Shown: one piece after another, positions 9,801 to 19,100 of the stretch
Layout of the letters: every line of letters begins with the position of its first letter
How positions within the stretch are numbered: position 1 is the first letter of the stretch
Assembly: GCA_949358305.1 (NCBI GenBank)
Contig: OX442314.1
Location: forward strand, 27,453,118-27,513,117
Source: Strigamia acuminata
Taxonomy: Eukaryota > Arthropoda > Chilopoda > Geophilomorpha > Linotaeniidae
Direction of reading: 5' to 3'
Length of the DNA stretch: 60,000 bases
The notes under the pieces: generated by a model
Told to the model about the DNA's origin: nothing
Seen by the model: the letters and a program-made list of their open reading frames with translations, nothing else
Databases searched by the model: none
Translations under genes and position numbers: made by a program

Positions 9801-11127
9801 ACATACAGTGGTCGCCAAAAGTTTAGCACCACTACTGTCAGTTGTGTTATTTAGTGCTTTTACAACAAGTAAAGCCTGCAGCGTCTTTCTGATACAAAAT
9901 ATGAATTTGGCATTAAATTTTAATCATTGAAATGATGTAATGTTGTTTGTATTTTCTAAGTAAATGTATCTTGAAGTCATAAAATAAAGATTTATGTTGG
10001 TTTATTTCAACATTCCTGTTTATTAAGTTTATTGATTGCTTCTTCCAGGGAACAAAAGAATTTTCAAATTTTTTTATTGGTTGTTTTGTCTGGAAAGCAG
10101 TCAAAATGGCAACCATTGTTTTGATCTATTTTTGGTATCACTATACAAGTGAAAAGGCTCTGCCAATCGGAAATAGGCCCAAGTTACACATGGACAGAGT
10201 ATATAATAAGTTGATTTGACGTATCGATTGTGACAAAATAAACTGACCGTAATCATTGGTGCTTTACAGGTCCCATTTTTCTTAAAGACGGCATTAAATT
10301 TTCTGTTTAGAGCTAGTTTTACATCTAAAAAAATAGCTTAGTCAAAATTTATATAAACAGACAAGATAATTATCGTATATTAATTTTACCTGTTGTTATA
10401 GTCAGTGTACGGCCAAAAACATAATCGTTGTGTTTTAATGCAATTGTTTTACCCTGACTTGTATAATTGCCACTTTTTATCTTAGTGCCAAGTAACACAG
10501 TTTTGCCCTAAAAAACGTTATTGGCAAATTATTGGAAACAATATTTATTAATATGGCTTTTTTACGTATCCAAAAGAACATGTAGTAAATATAATTTCTT
10601 TTTAAATTGCATAAAGGAATAAGGTTACTTACCTGTCTGAATTTTATGTGCTGCAAATTGTCTGAAATGTTGGAATGTTTCCACAAGTGAGAATAATTTT
10701 CAACCTTGACTTGCTTTAAGATGATTCCTCTCACTGGGAGCCTGCAATCTCTCATTAACTCTTTTGTACCTTCAATTGTGTTAGGTTCTGGTATTTTGTC
10801 CCAGCACTTCGACATAAATGGAGTATCAAGAGCCATGAGTCTCACTTTAGGGAATCCGTTTTCCTGTATTGGAACAAATTCGATTTCAACTTTGTAAGGT
10901 CCAGTCATGTAGAAGCGAAATCTTTCCCAAGTTTGATAACTGAAGATGCCGAAACAAACGACCAAACCAAGCAACCAAATGAAACGAAGTATTCCAGTGT
11001 TCGCGAGAACTTGGTTTATAAATTGAAAACTATCTTTGCCCATCAGTGAAGTTTGCATTTTTTGTTGCACATATTGGCGAATACGGTTACGGGTCCGACG
11101 AATAAGCAACGCTCTAGGAGCCGTCAT
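6823..11127 (-). CDS. tandem-fused double DEG/ENaC channel, copy 1
   Basis: Sodium-channel family (pickpocket/ASIC/ENaC) with two subunits in one chain. Exons on the minus strand: 10633-11127, 10390-10507, 10248-10324, 9585-9674, 9319-9431, 9081-9262, 8364-9016, 8090-8165, 7944-8032, 7534-7644, 7373-7479, 6823-7204. Total 2493 nt, about 830 residues; all junctions are GT-AG and in phase. Module A: TM1 about 46-64, cysteine motif CGCLRPC at 339-345, TM2 about 397-424 with pore motif GLS at 408-410. Linker about 425-465, basic. Module B: TM1 about 466-481, CGCHPLC at 742-748, TM2 about 790-818 with GLS at 806-808. The start ATG follows AGAAAA. Family members are normally single ~450-700 residue subunits that assemble as trimers in the plasma membrane. 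No HG gating motif is evident in either N-terminus. Function as a channel is inferred. Confidence 0.85.
9907..10205. mobile_element. truncated mariner-like MITE in intron 3 of copy 1
   Basis: Right half of a ~400-bp MITE that is complete at 50881-51279. It ends GGACAGAGTATA at about 10204. The left half is deleted, joining intron sequence (TTTGGCATTAAATTTTAAT) directly to the interior. The 67-codon minus-strand frame inside it (9913-10116) belongs to the element, not to the channel. Confidence 0.6.
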
Positions 11128-12030
11128 TTTTCTTCAAATCAACTTTAAAAGCTAAAACTACACAACTTACGTGCAGTTTAACGTCGATGGTACTTAAATG
11201 ATGAAAACTAATTATATTTTAAATTAACTTTCGTATTTGGAAATAATTTTAAATTAATTTAATTTCTTTTTCACACGAACTGAAAATGATTATGGTTGTA
11301 AAACTCCAAAAGTTAATTTGTTTCCAACTTAATGTTATCTAAGGCAATGACTTTCTTCAATGAAAGGAACTAAAGTCATTAAAGTTTAATGAAATATTGA
11401 CCTTTCAAAACTATAAGCTGAATTTATGATGGATGTTTGCAAGAGAGGAGTCAGTTTATATCATTTTTTACCAATAATTTTTTGAAAGTATAAAATATCT
11501 CGCCACGGTCATTTATTTTGTCGCGTCCTTTGCAAGTAATGTTAAATAACCGTGGTTTGTTTTACCTGATCGTTTCTACCAAAATAATATTCTACAATAT
11601 ACTTAAAGGAATAAAGTGTTCGTGTCAGGTGCAGTCTTGTCCATAGCAACCTGGGGATTGATTACTATGGGTGGAACTGGACCTCACGTAAATAATGGAG
11701 ACAGGGATTCCGGATTGTTGGGTTTTGGTCTTTAATCCGTTGTCAAGGGGTCGGAGTTCCCATCACCGTGTCGGCGATGCCCTTAGAGCATGCCACACCC
11801 GCAACCAACCCGTCAAACACAGAGCGTTTTCCCTTGAGTGACGTGGTCGGATAATACTGTTGCATATATGATGCGTGCAACTCTGACTGCAGGAATGCAG
11901 TCGTCATGTTTGTCTTCCTGTTTGGGCATGAAAGCCCAAGAGAAAGTAAGACGTGTTATCTGAGTGGGATTTTAGAGTCGATTAGTTTATTTATTCCATT
12001 AAGAATGGTTGGTTTCCTAGGAGAATCCTG
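11128..12030. other. 5' flank of channel copy 1, shared unit sequence
   Basis: Begins with the short channel leader, then AT-rich sequence that matches 4102-4370, 32460-32770, 44100-44370 and 52202-52500. It next has the candidate plus-strand promoter block (about 11485) and a drifted version of the GC-richer block (11620-11945). It lacks the 430-bp MITE present at 4374 and 44374. No gene recognised. Confidence 0.5.
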
Positions 12031-12034
12031 GGCA

Positions 12035-12186
12035 ACCAACAAAATGGCTTCCCGTGGTTCGAGCGTTTGCTCTCCATCACCGCCATTGCATTTTGGGTAT
12101 TTTGGCCTACTTTTATGTATACATACACCAGTGAAATGGCTCAGCCAATAGGAACTTCCTACTATCTAACAGTGAGTCAGAGTATA
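12035..12186. mobile_element. MITE remnant, right part
   Basis: AACAAAATGGCTTCCCGTGG through GAGTCAGAGTATA matches the right part of the MITE at 55877-56286 (ACAAAATGGCTTCCCGTAAC through GAGCCAGAGTATA). The left part is missing. It abuts the METTL4 fragment and truncates its upstream exon. Confidence 0.55.
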
Positions 12187-12206
12187 GGAGAATTTGATTA
12201 ATTGTG

Positions 12207-12763
12207 TGAAATCGCAAATGTTTCCTCATTGGGGCGTGGAATACATCACAGATTGGCACCAGTTTAAAGTATTTTTAACGAGAATTTATAATTTTGAATT
12301 AATATTTACAGCTGTTTATTGTTTTTAGGTGACACGTTACGGAGAGTTTGTTGTACCATTGGATAATCATACAAAGAAACCGTACGAAAACTTAATTCTC
12401 GGTCGAGTAATGGGTTCGACGATAAATATGCCAAAGGATTTGATTTTTGTCAGCGTTCCTAGTTGTTTTCATTCGCACAAACCACTGATCAAGGGTGAGA
12501 AAGTGATTAATGTGTTAATTGTAGGATATATACATTAGAATATTTAATTTTTCATTACTTAAGATTTATTGAAGGATTTTGTTCCCGCGAAGGCGAATTA
12601 TTTGGAGATATTCAGTCGTTCGCTTTGTTCAGGCTGGACCAGCTTCGGCGATGAGGTAAACAAACAATGTGCTCTGTGCAGTTTTTTAATTTAATTGAAT
12701 TCTAGTCTAACAAAACAATTCATTTCTAGAGGTACTAAAATTTCAACAATTTGATCTATACGT
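12207..12763 (+). pseudogene. METTL4-like: METTL4-like 3' fragment, split by a retrotransposon
   Basis: Carries the last four exon segments. KSQMFPHWGVEYITDWH is followed by an intron. Then VTRYGEFVVPLDNHTKKPYE through SCFHSHKPLIKGEK. A short intron of about 45 bases (GTAGGATATATAC to TTTATTGAAG) follows. Then a segment whose correct frame gives YLEIFSRSLCSGWTSFGDE, an intron, and VLKFQQFDLY. The last two codons and the stop lie beyond the Gypsy-like insertion (25948 onward), after the ACGT target duplication. METTL4 proteins end in the same GWTSWG-E-VLKFQH-D-Y succession. The N-terminus and DPPW exon are missing, so it cannot encode an active enzyme as seen. Confidence 0.75.
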
Positions 12764-13942
12764 TGTTGCGTTCCTGATGGTTCCAATTGACTTTTCACAA
12801 CAACACTAAATTTATATTTAGTCACTATGGGATTTTTCCAATTGCAAGAGATCCCGGCGTTCACCTGTGGAAGCAGTTGAATGCCGTTTATAGGTCTTCT
12901 ATCGGGTGGGTTAGCCGTTAAGTCGGTGTCTAGGGATTTGATCTCGAATAAAGGCTAGTTTAGTTATTTTAAATCAAACAGTTAATCAATTTATTGAGCG
13001 TTAATTACAGGTTCAATTGAAGTGAATGTTAATAAAATGGGTTCTATGAGGATAAGATCGTCGGCGTAGAAGGCGACGTGCTCGAAGCAGCGCGGGACTC
13101 CTTCGGGCGGGAAAAAGCAGTGCAGAAATGGCGACACGTCGCCGCGCAAATTCTGCGAAGTGAGAAAGGAAGCGTGAAGCCGAAAGACTTCACAAAGAGT
13201 GTCGGCTGTTAAGCCTGACAAGACGGGAAATCTTGGGTTAAACCCTAGATTGCAACGGGAGATTTCCGTTGGAGACAAGTAGTCAAACGGCGGGTACCGC
13301 CGATCGTTAAAACCTGACTGGAGATCCGCTACAATCTGAATCGGAATCGTCGTCAACAGGTCGAGGAGCGGCGACGATGGCTCTGCAATCCTCGGCGGCT
13401 GGCTGGCGTCGATCTTCAACGGCGTGGGCGCGTTGGTCTTCGGGCGGCGGCGGGAACGACGGTGGTTTGGGCCGTCGTGCGTCGTCTTCGCAGCTCGGAA
13501 AGTGATTCGTTTGAACGTTGGTCCAAACAAATCGGGTTGAAACTTTGGCAAAACTCACGAGTCACGGACAAAACAGTGTTTTTGGGTTGAACAAAGCTGT
13601 GTCGGTGTGAACGGTATGAGTGTGATGCAAAGAGTGAGTAATAATTCGAATTATTACTCGGAATATGGCCGGAAAACGGCCAGTGCGCAGGCGTGGCGTG
13701 TGCCAAGGCACGCTTCAGCCCTAGCAACGGTGCAAAATTTGGGGATTGACTTAGCAACGCCCCAATCCAGGGCTCAAAATGCCAGGGCAGCCGTTACAGC
13801 TTCTGGGCCAATTGCCCAAAAGCGCAACAGGTGCATGGCAAAAAACACAATTCTAATGATTATGGTTAAAATATAAATAATATGTTAAAAACGTGGTAGA
13901 AAAACTTCTCCACAAATGAAGTGAACATTTGAGATCGCAACA
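12764..13942 (-). repeat. 3' LTR of the Gypsy-like element
   Basis: 1179 bp, TG...CA ends. On the minus strand an AATAAA polyadenylation signal (about 12987-12992) overlaps the stop codon of the LTR-internal ORF. A GTGAGT that could act as a splice donor lies just ahead of that ORF's ATG. Confidence 0.92.
12991..13551 (-). CDS. 186-codon ORF inside the LTR
   Basis: Starts MPKFQPDLFGPTFKRITFRA and ends IEPVINAQ, wholly within the LTR. The first third is basic and proline-rich (NHRRSRRRPK); the rest looks globular (CFFPPEGVPRCFEHVAFYAD). An overlapping 83-codon frame (13307-13558) is proline-rich and ends in acidic DDDSDSD. One of the two may be real. No homology is recognised, and it need not be translated. 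An identical copy is in the other LTR. Confidence 0.35.
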   Translation of the reverse strand: MPKFQPDLFGPTFKRITFRAAKTTHDGPNHRRSRRRPKTNAPTPLKIDASQPPRIAEPSSPLLDLLTTIPIQIVADLQSGFNDRRYPPFDYLSPTEISRCNLGFNPRFPVLSGLTADTLCEVFRLHASFLTSQNLRGDVSPFLHCFFPPEGVPRCFEHVAFYADDLILIEPILLTFTSIEPVINAQ

Positions 13943-13960
13943 CTTCCCCCCAATTAACTT
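13943..13960 (-). promoter_or_regulatory. polypurine tract
   Basis: Minus strand TTGGGGGGAAG ends directly at the 3' LTR boundary, the expected plus-strand DNA primer site of an LTR retrotransposon. Confidence 0.7.
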
Positions 13961-14197
13961 TTACAATTTTTTGTTTGTTTCTTAGTTAATTACAACAAGA
14001 CCAGGTAATTTTCTTTTTTCAAATTTGACATAGATATTTTTTAATATTCGTTATATAATAATAGATACATGCATTAAAAGAAAACATTGGTGATTAAATA
14101 ATTAAACGAAAGGAATGTACATGAAAATAAACGTTCCCCGAAAAGACTTATTTTCGGAAACAACCAGATTTGTTGCTGTTTTCTGGCCGCAATCGGC

Positions 14198-16831
14198 CTA
14201 CTCGGGTGTTTTCGGTGAAGGTAAGTCTATTGACATCATGTCCGTCTCGTCGGACAACGGATTTCCGCTCTCGTTAACATTGATGAACGGTTGTCCCGTA
14301 TTCGGCCCTGATGAAAGGCCGGGGTTAACGTGTATCCACACACTTCGGATAAGTCGGGATAAGGCGTCATCTCCAAACGCCATCTCATAAAATTCTTGCG
14401 GGTTGGACGGGCGTCGGCGAGCTCGGATCAGCCGTTGGTGCAACATCCACGGCCTCTTCTTTCGTATTTTCCGCTCAAGCCAGTTGAAAACGTGGTGGCA
14501 AAGTTCCACATTGTGTTTGAGCAAAATCCTCGTATGCGGATGCATCTCGAGTCTTGGGTAAGTTCTTCGCAGCTTAATGTAGATTGGGCTGCTTTCTTGC
14601 TTCTTGGTTTCGGCAGCTCCGGCCGCCGATTGAATCTGCATCTTCGGATCGTCTTTTCCGGGCGATGGTGTGGGTGCTCGGATAGGCGAATGAACGCTCC
14701 TTGGTGGTGTTGGCGGGTTGGGCGCCGCAGCTGACTCGTCTGGACGTTTTACGTAACAAGATCGGCCCCCTGGCCGGAGGGTCAAAGCTCCGCGCGGTTT
14801 CGGTCGCGTTTTGGGTCGCGCCCCTGAATCGGTGTTTTCGACGTGCGTGAAAAACGTGGTTGAACTTGAGGTCGTAGCTCGACCTCGACTCGGTCCAGGT
14901 CTCGGGTCGTCGAAATTTTCTATCTCCATAGGGACATGACCATTGGACGGTTCAGTCGTGGTTTGGGCAACAGCTCGGCTTTCGATTGCGGCAGCAGTTG
15001 GCGTGTAAGTGGCTTCTGGCGTCTTCCTTCTAGGCGTCTGATCCCTCGGCGGCATTCCTGCCGGTCGAATTGTTTTCAGCTCTTGCTGGAACGTGATCTT
15101 GCGCATGTCCCACTCGCGTCGGAGACGAATGGCCGATGCGGCCGGATTTTCCCCAATGACGGCGACTTGGCGCATCAATTCGCTGCACATGGTGGGCGGA
15201 TCCAATTGGATGGACCGCCAACAATCTAGAAATTCTGGTTTAACGGCCATGGCGGCCGTTCTTAGGCACGTGGTGGCAGCGAAGCCTGGCCTTGGGCTGT
15301 CGAACACCCCGGGAAACAAAATTCTCCGATAACTCGGCACAAGCTGTCGCTGTAACTCGTTCAAACGTGGGTCGTCGGGTCCCGTCGGCTCCATTCGGTT
15401 TAGTAAGCCGGCGACACGACGACTACCTTTCAAACTCTCGGTGACTTGAGCTATTTGGTATAAATCCATATCAGACAACTCAATCTCCTGAGTCTCTAAC
15501 GGCGCTTCGCAGAACCCCTGCCACATGGCGTCGTAATGCTGATCGAATCCCTTTTTCAGAATTTGGGATACCATTCCGAATTTTCTCGTGGGCAATCGAG
15601 GCTCTGGGAGACTTGGGTCCGGATTTATCGAATCCGTGTACTCTCTACACTCTACAGGAATCGGCCCTTCGATTGGCCGGTGGTTCGCCTGGTCATTCGA
15701 ATTTTGTGCGTTTGGAAGACTCTTCCATTCACAGGCCGTGTTGTCGGCCATCGCGGGGGGTGAAATTCTGTAGCTTCGGTCTACGATGTGGACTTCTGCG
15801 GAACTTCCTCCCTCCAAGGCGGACACTGACGTTGGTGTATTTAACATCAAAGTCTCATTAGATCCTATCGTTGGTTCTTCTGCATCAGGCGATTGGAAAC
15901 AGGCATCCCAATCGGCTTGCTGTTGTTCCAACGCTGCTTTCTTGCGAAGGGTGACTTGCATGGAATGCTCTTCGACTTCGCGATCCCATCTGCCAGGTAC
16001 TTCGTCGTCCTTGGGCGGTGGTGGCATCAGGGCCAAACGTTCGCGCTCTAACTTTTCACGGTTTTGTCGGCCTGCACGATGCTTGAGTCGGCCGTTGGCA
16101 CGAAGCAATTCTGGTCTGGTTCCTGGGCGAGCGACGTATGGATCCACTCCTCCAGGGTATCGGCAAGCCGCGTCCCATCGTGAGACTCTGGCTTCCGAAA
16201 CATTATCAACGGCTCTTGAAGCCGTATTGTGGTGATTGCCACAGGTCATCTTGGCACGTGGTTCGTTTGATGCAACTGAACTCGATCGCTCTCGCTTATC
16301 ATTGCGTCCTTGGTCGTGATATGCGTCTCTTTGACGTTCCCAGTCTCGGAATCGGGCACGAGCGTGGCCGAAATGTCCGGCCATTCCCAGAATATGCATC
16401 TCATATTGGGAACTGGCGAGATCTGCCAAATCGTAATGTTTATGTCGATCGGCCCACCAGGCCTGCTCTTCTTGTAGCTTTCGCATAACTTCATCCTTCC
16501 GGGCCTTGAGTTTCTCCCAAATGGCATCCAAATAATCGTTCCTTTTGGCGTGTGGGATTCGGAAAAACCCGTAGAAGTCCGTGTCTTCCTCCTCCGTGGG
16601 AAAGAGCCAGCCAAAAAGCAATCTGGATCTCAACGGTGATGGCGGATCGATCCTTAGGTTCCAGGAAACGGGGTCGGCTACCATTAGCCGTCCACAAATT
16701 CGGCATCTACAGCCCCAATGTGCGGCGATGGCATTTGAGAACTCTTGTCTCACATCTTCCCACGTCTGACCAAGTTGTCGTAAACGTCGGACTTCGGCGG
16801 ATAATTCGCCTCTAAAAATTCCTGTTACCAT
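14198..16831 (-). CDS. 877-codon ORF of unknown function, 3' of integrase
   Basis: Fills the position where retroviruses and errantiviruses carry env. It shows no N-terminal signal peptide, no hydrophobic fusion-type stretch and no C-terminal membrane anchor. The N-terminus has a cysteine cluster (WGCRCRICGRL, about residues 39-49) that could bind zinc. Next comes a charged, helix-prone region rich in Arg/Lys/Glu. The middle part is compact (about residues 480-620: FCEAPLETQEIELSDMDLY, RRILFPGVFDSPRPGFAATT). Then comes a long Pro/Thr/Ser/Arg-rich tail ending in ETDMMSIDLPSPKTPE. An ORF this long in a young copy implies selection. It could be a second nucleic-acid-binding structural protein or an accessory factor. 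I do not recognise a family. Confidence 0.6.
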   Translation of the reverse strand: MVTGIFRGELSAEVRRLRQLGQTWEDVRQEFSNAIAAHWGCRCRICGRLMVADPVSWNLRIDPPSPLRSRLLFGWLFPTEEEDTDFYGFFRIPHAKRNDYLDAIWEKLKARKDEVMRKLQEEQAWWADRHKHYDLADLASSQYEMHILGMAGHFGHARARFRDWERQRDAYHDQGRNDKRERSSSVASNEPRAKMTCGNHHNTASRAVDNVSEARVSRWDAACRYPGGVDPYVARPGTRPELLRANGRLKHRAGRQNREKLERERLALMPPPPKDDEVPGRWDREVEEHSMQVTLRKKAALEQQQADWDACFQSPDAEEPTIGSNETLMLNTPTSVSALEGGSSAEVHIVDRSYRISPPAMADNTACEWKSLPNAQNSNDQANHRPIEGPIPVECREYTDSINPDPSLPEPRLPTRKFGMVSQILKKGFDQHYDAMWQGFCEAPLETQEIELSDMDLYQIAQVTESLKGSRRVAGLLNRMEPTGPDDPRLNELQRQLVPSYRRILFPGVFDSPRPGFAATTCLRTAAMAVKPEFLDCWRSIQLDPPTMCSELMRQVAVIGENPAASAIRLRREWDMRKITFQQELKTIRPAGMPPRDQTPRRKTPEATYTPTAAAIESRAVAQTTTEPSNGHVPMEIENFDDPRPGPSRGRATTSSSTTFFTHVENTDSGARPKTRPKPRGALTLRPGGRSCYVKRPDESAAAPNPPTPPRSVHSPIRAPTPSPGKDDPKMQIQSAAGAAETKKQESSPIYIKLRRTYPRLEMHPHTRILLKHNVELCHHVFNWLERKIRKKRPWMLHQRLIRARRRPSNPQEFYEMAFGDDALSRLIRSVWIHVNPGLSSGPNTGQPFINVNESGNPLSDETDMMSIDLPSPKTPE

Positions 16832-17153
16832 GGGTACGTAATCTGGTAATTCGTACGGTTGATTGATTGCGTTTAAAATCTACAGAAACGTTTGAAAGTT
16901 TTAATTATTAACTGGTAAATATTATTTGGTTTAAATATTTTCTAGCAAAAGGCAATTGAGCGCCGTCGTCATGGCAACTCCCTCACAACGCTTACTAGCC
17001 GTCGGGCGAAGTCACATGATCATAAAAAATGGCGCCATTTAAAATTTGTTAAGTGATTTTTTGAACTGACAAAGTTTTTCTTGAATTTTTTCGGCCTTTT
17101 TAGCCAACTTTCGTGATAGAAAAGTGGAACGTAACTACGTGAAATTCAACGAG

Positions 17154-17468
17154 CTATTCGTTTAACATACTTTTAATACGATCTGACTCAGTTTTTACGA
17201 ACTTTCGGTATTTTTCGAGCGTCCGTCGGGCTTGATTATAAATTCGTTTGTCAGCCGATTTCAACATTTCAACGGCTTTTTTAATTTTTTCAATGGCGAT
17301 ATTCACCTGATTTTGCAGATCGAACTCTTCATTTAACATTTCGTCGGGTGGATTCATCACGAGATTTCTTTCGGGCTCCGAGTCCGAATCAATGTTGGGC
17401 GGTCCTTCGCCACCTTCGGCCATGATTCTGTGAATGGGCCGTTCGTTTTTCATGACAAATCTAATCAT
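17154..17468 (-). CDS. 104-codon acidic/coiled-coil ORF
   Basis: Small frame between integrase and the 877-codon ORF. The N-terminal half is acidic (NIDSDSEPERN). The second half is an amphipathic helix (VNIAIEKIKKAVEMLKSADK) with heptad-like hydrophobics, suggesting oligomerisation. The first internal ATG at MAEGGEGPPN could also be the start. It might be a small accessory protein or a 5' exon spliced to the 877-codon frame; a sequence such as GGTACGTAATC upstream of 16831 leaves this open. Confidence 0.4.
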   Translation of the reverse strand: MIRFVMKNERPIHRIMAEGGEGPPNIDSDSEPERNLVMNPPDEMLNEEFDLQNQVNIAIEKIKKAVEMLKSADKRIYNQARRTLEKYRKFVKTESDRIKSMLNE

Positions 17469-17636
17469 TTCAAACTAACTGTTTCACTTACGAAGTTGAA
17501 TCTATTCTTTTCCTTCGTTAATCGGCGGATCGTCCCAATCAGTGTGTTGTCGGAGTGGTTTCACTTTGGAAAGTAACAGATTTTTGCAAAGTCCCCCAAC
17601 TTGATGCTGATTGGTCGCCGTATGAACTACGTCATT

Positions 17637-19082
17637 TTAATTACTATTTTTAGAATGATGTGACATCATTATGTCTCCATCACTCACTAGAGTACTGTCT
17701 TGTCGTTCGCGTTCTGCGCAGAATCGACTAGTTACTCTCTGTTTTGGTGATTTCCGGCTTCTCAAGTTATATTTTTTAGCCGTTTTTTCAGTATTTTTGT
17801 CACCATCTGAATTTTTTGGTACTACTGGGTGTAGCATGGATCTTCGCTTTGCTTTTTTCGGCTTTGTGGCCGGTTCCAGCGTGGTTTGTAGGTCATCCTG
17901 GGCTATTTGAATGTTCTCAAAACTAATCGCCACGTGTTCAACTTCGTCATCGGAATTTGGCAGCGACGGTAACGTTTGTACTTCGTCTTCAACTAATGTA
18001 TTAATTTTATTTTCAGTGGGTTGTCCCACCACCTCTCCCCTCCGCCAAATTTCCTGAGTAAATTGAGGGAAATATGGTGTAAGTTCGGATGCGTGGATAG
18101 ACGGGAATTTTGCATTATCTTCCAAGCGCTTTAATTCAAAGGCATTGCCTTGATGTGCACGAATAATGGCAAAAGGTCCGGTTCGGCGATCAGCGATCCC
18201 TGCTGAAATTCCTTTAACGGCGCTGGATAATACGTGTGCATTTTTCCAGACTAAGTCGTTTACTTTGAAATTATCGAACTTCTTTTCTGATTGGTGATCT
18301 TGTACTCTTTTTTGTAGATCAAATACATGTGACATCATGTGTTGATATGTGCTTGCGAGCACTTTCTCCAGTTGATGAATGTAAATATGAGGATTTTTTG
18401 GGTCCACGACAAGAACTTCATCTGGCAAGCGCGGATCCCACGGCACTCTCAATTCTCTGCCGAAATTTAAATAAGCCGGTGAGAATTCTCTTCCGGCTGC
18501 GACCGTAGTTCGCAGACTAAAGGCAAATTCTCGTAAATATTCATCCCAACGGGTGTGAACATCAGTGTATAAAGCAATCAAATATTTAATATCTCTGTTG
18601 GTTCTTTCAACAGGATTCGCCTGAGGATGGTACGGCGAAGTATAAGCCGGTAACATTTTGAATTTCTCGCAAAACTTCTGGTATACTTGCGATCTAAATT
18701 GCGAGCCATTATCAGACAGTATTTTGCGTGGAAAGCCAAATTGCAGTGATAAATTATAAATACAATCAGCTATTTTAGCCGAAGTTGGTTTCGACATTGG
18801 CCGCATCTCTGGCCATTTTGTAGCGACATCGATTATAACGAGTATGTGAGTGTTACCTCGTGGAGTTTTTGGTTTTGGCCCCATGAGATCAGCACTCAAG
18901 CAATCAAAGGGAGCATATGGACCCATTTGAGCTGCTTCAATTTCTAATTTTTGCCTTGGCTTGCAAGCCTGGCAGCGTTGACAATGTTTGATAAAGCGAG
19001 TAATATCTCGTTTCATCGTCGGCCATGCGTAGATTCTTCTAGCTCGATACATCGTTCGAGTAATACCACTGTGTCCAGACAA
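17637..19082 (-). CDS. Gypsy-like integrase region of pol
   Basis: 481 codons as an open frame. It begins inside the HHCC zinc domain (HPLSGHSG...CQRCQACK, residues about 1-45). The DDE catalytic core follows: D in SADLMGPKPK, D in ILSDNGSQFRSQ, E in HPQANPVERTNRD. Then comes a C-terminal module with DRRTGPFAIIRAHQ (GPY/F type) and a basic tail. It joins element DNA to the genome. It is in the same frame as the upstream RT/RNase H part, separated only by a TAG at about 19101-19103, so it is probably the 3' part of one pol polyprotein. Confidence 0.9.
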   Translation of the reverse strand: MSGHSGITRTMYRARRIYAWPTMKRDITRFIKHCQRCQACKPRQKLEIEAAQMGPYAPFDCLSADLMGPKPKTPRGNTHILVIIDVATKWPEMRPMSKPTSAKIADCIYNLSLQFGFPRKILSDNGSQFRSQVYQKFCEKFKMLPAYTSPYHPQANPVERTNRDIKYLIALYTDVHTRWDEYLREFAFSLRTTVAAGREFSPAYLNFGRELRVPWDPRLPDEVLVVDPKNPHIYIHQLEKVLASTYQHMMSHVFDLQKRVQDHQSEKKFDNFKVNDLVWKNAHVLSSAVKGISAGIADRRTGPFAIIRAHQGNAFELKRLEDNAKFPSIHASELTPYFPQFTQEIWRRGEVVGQPTENKINTLVEDEVQTLPSLPNSDDEVEHVAISFENIQIAQDDLQTTLEPATKPKKAKRRSMLHPVVPKNSDGDKNTEKTAKKYNLRSRKSPKQRVTSRFCAERERQDSTLVSDGDIMMSHHSKNSN

Positions 19083-19100
19083 CGGGTGTCCGTGAGCTGT

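Noticed and set aside
9913-10116. 67-codon minus-strand protein in a channel intron
   Set aside because: Lies in MITE sequence shared with 50977-51192; no transposase motif.
14198-16831. Envelope gene of an errantivirus-like element
   Set aside because: No signal peptide, furin-like site, fusion-type hydrophobic stretch or membrane anchor is visible in the 877-codon ORF.
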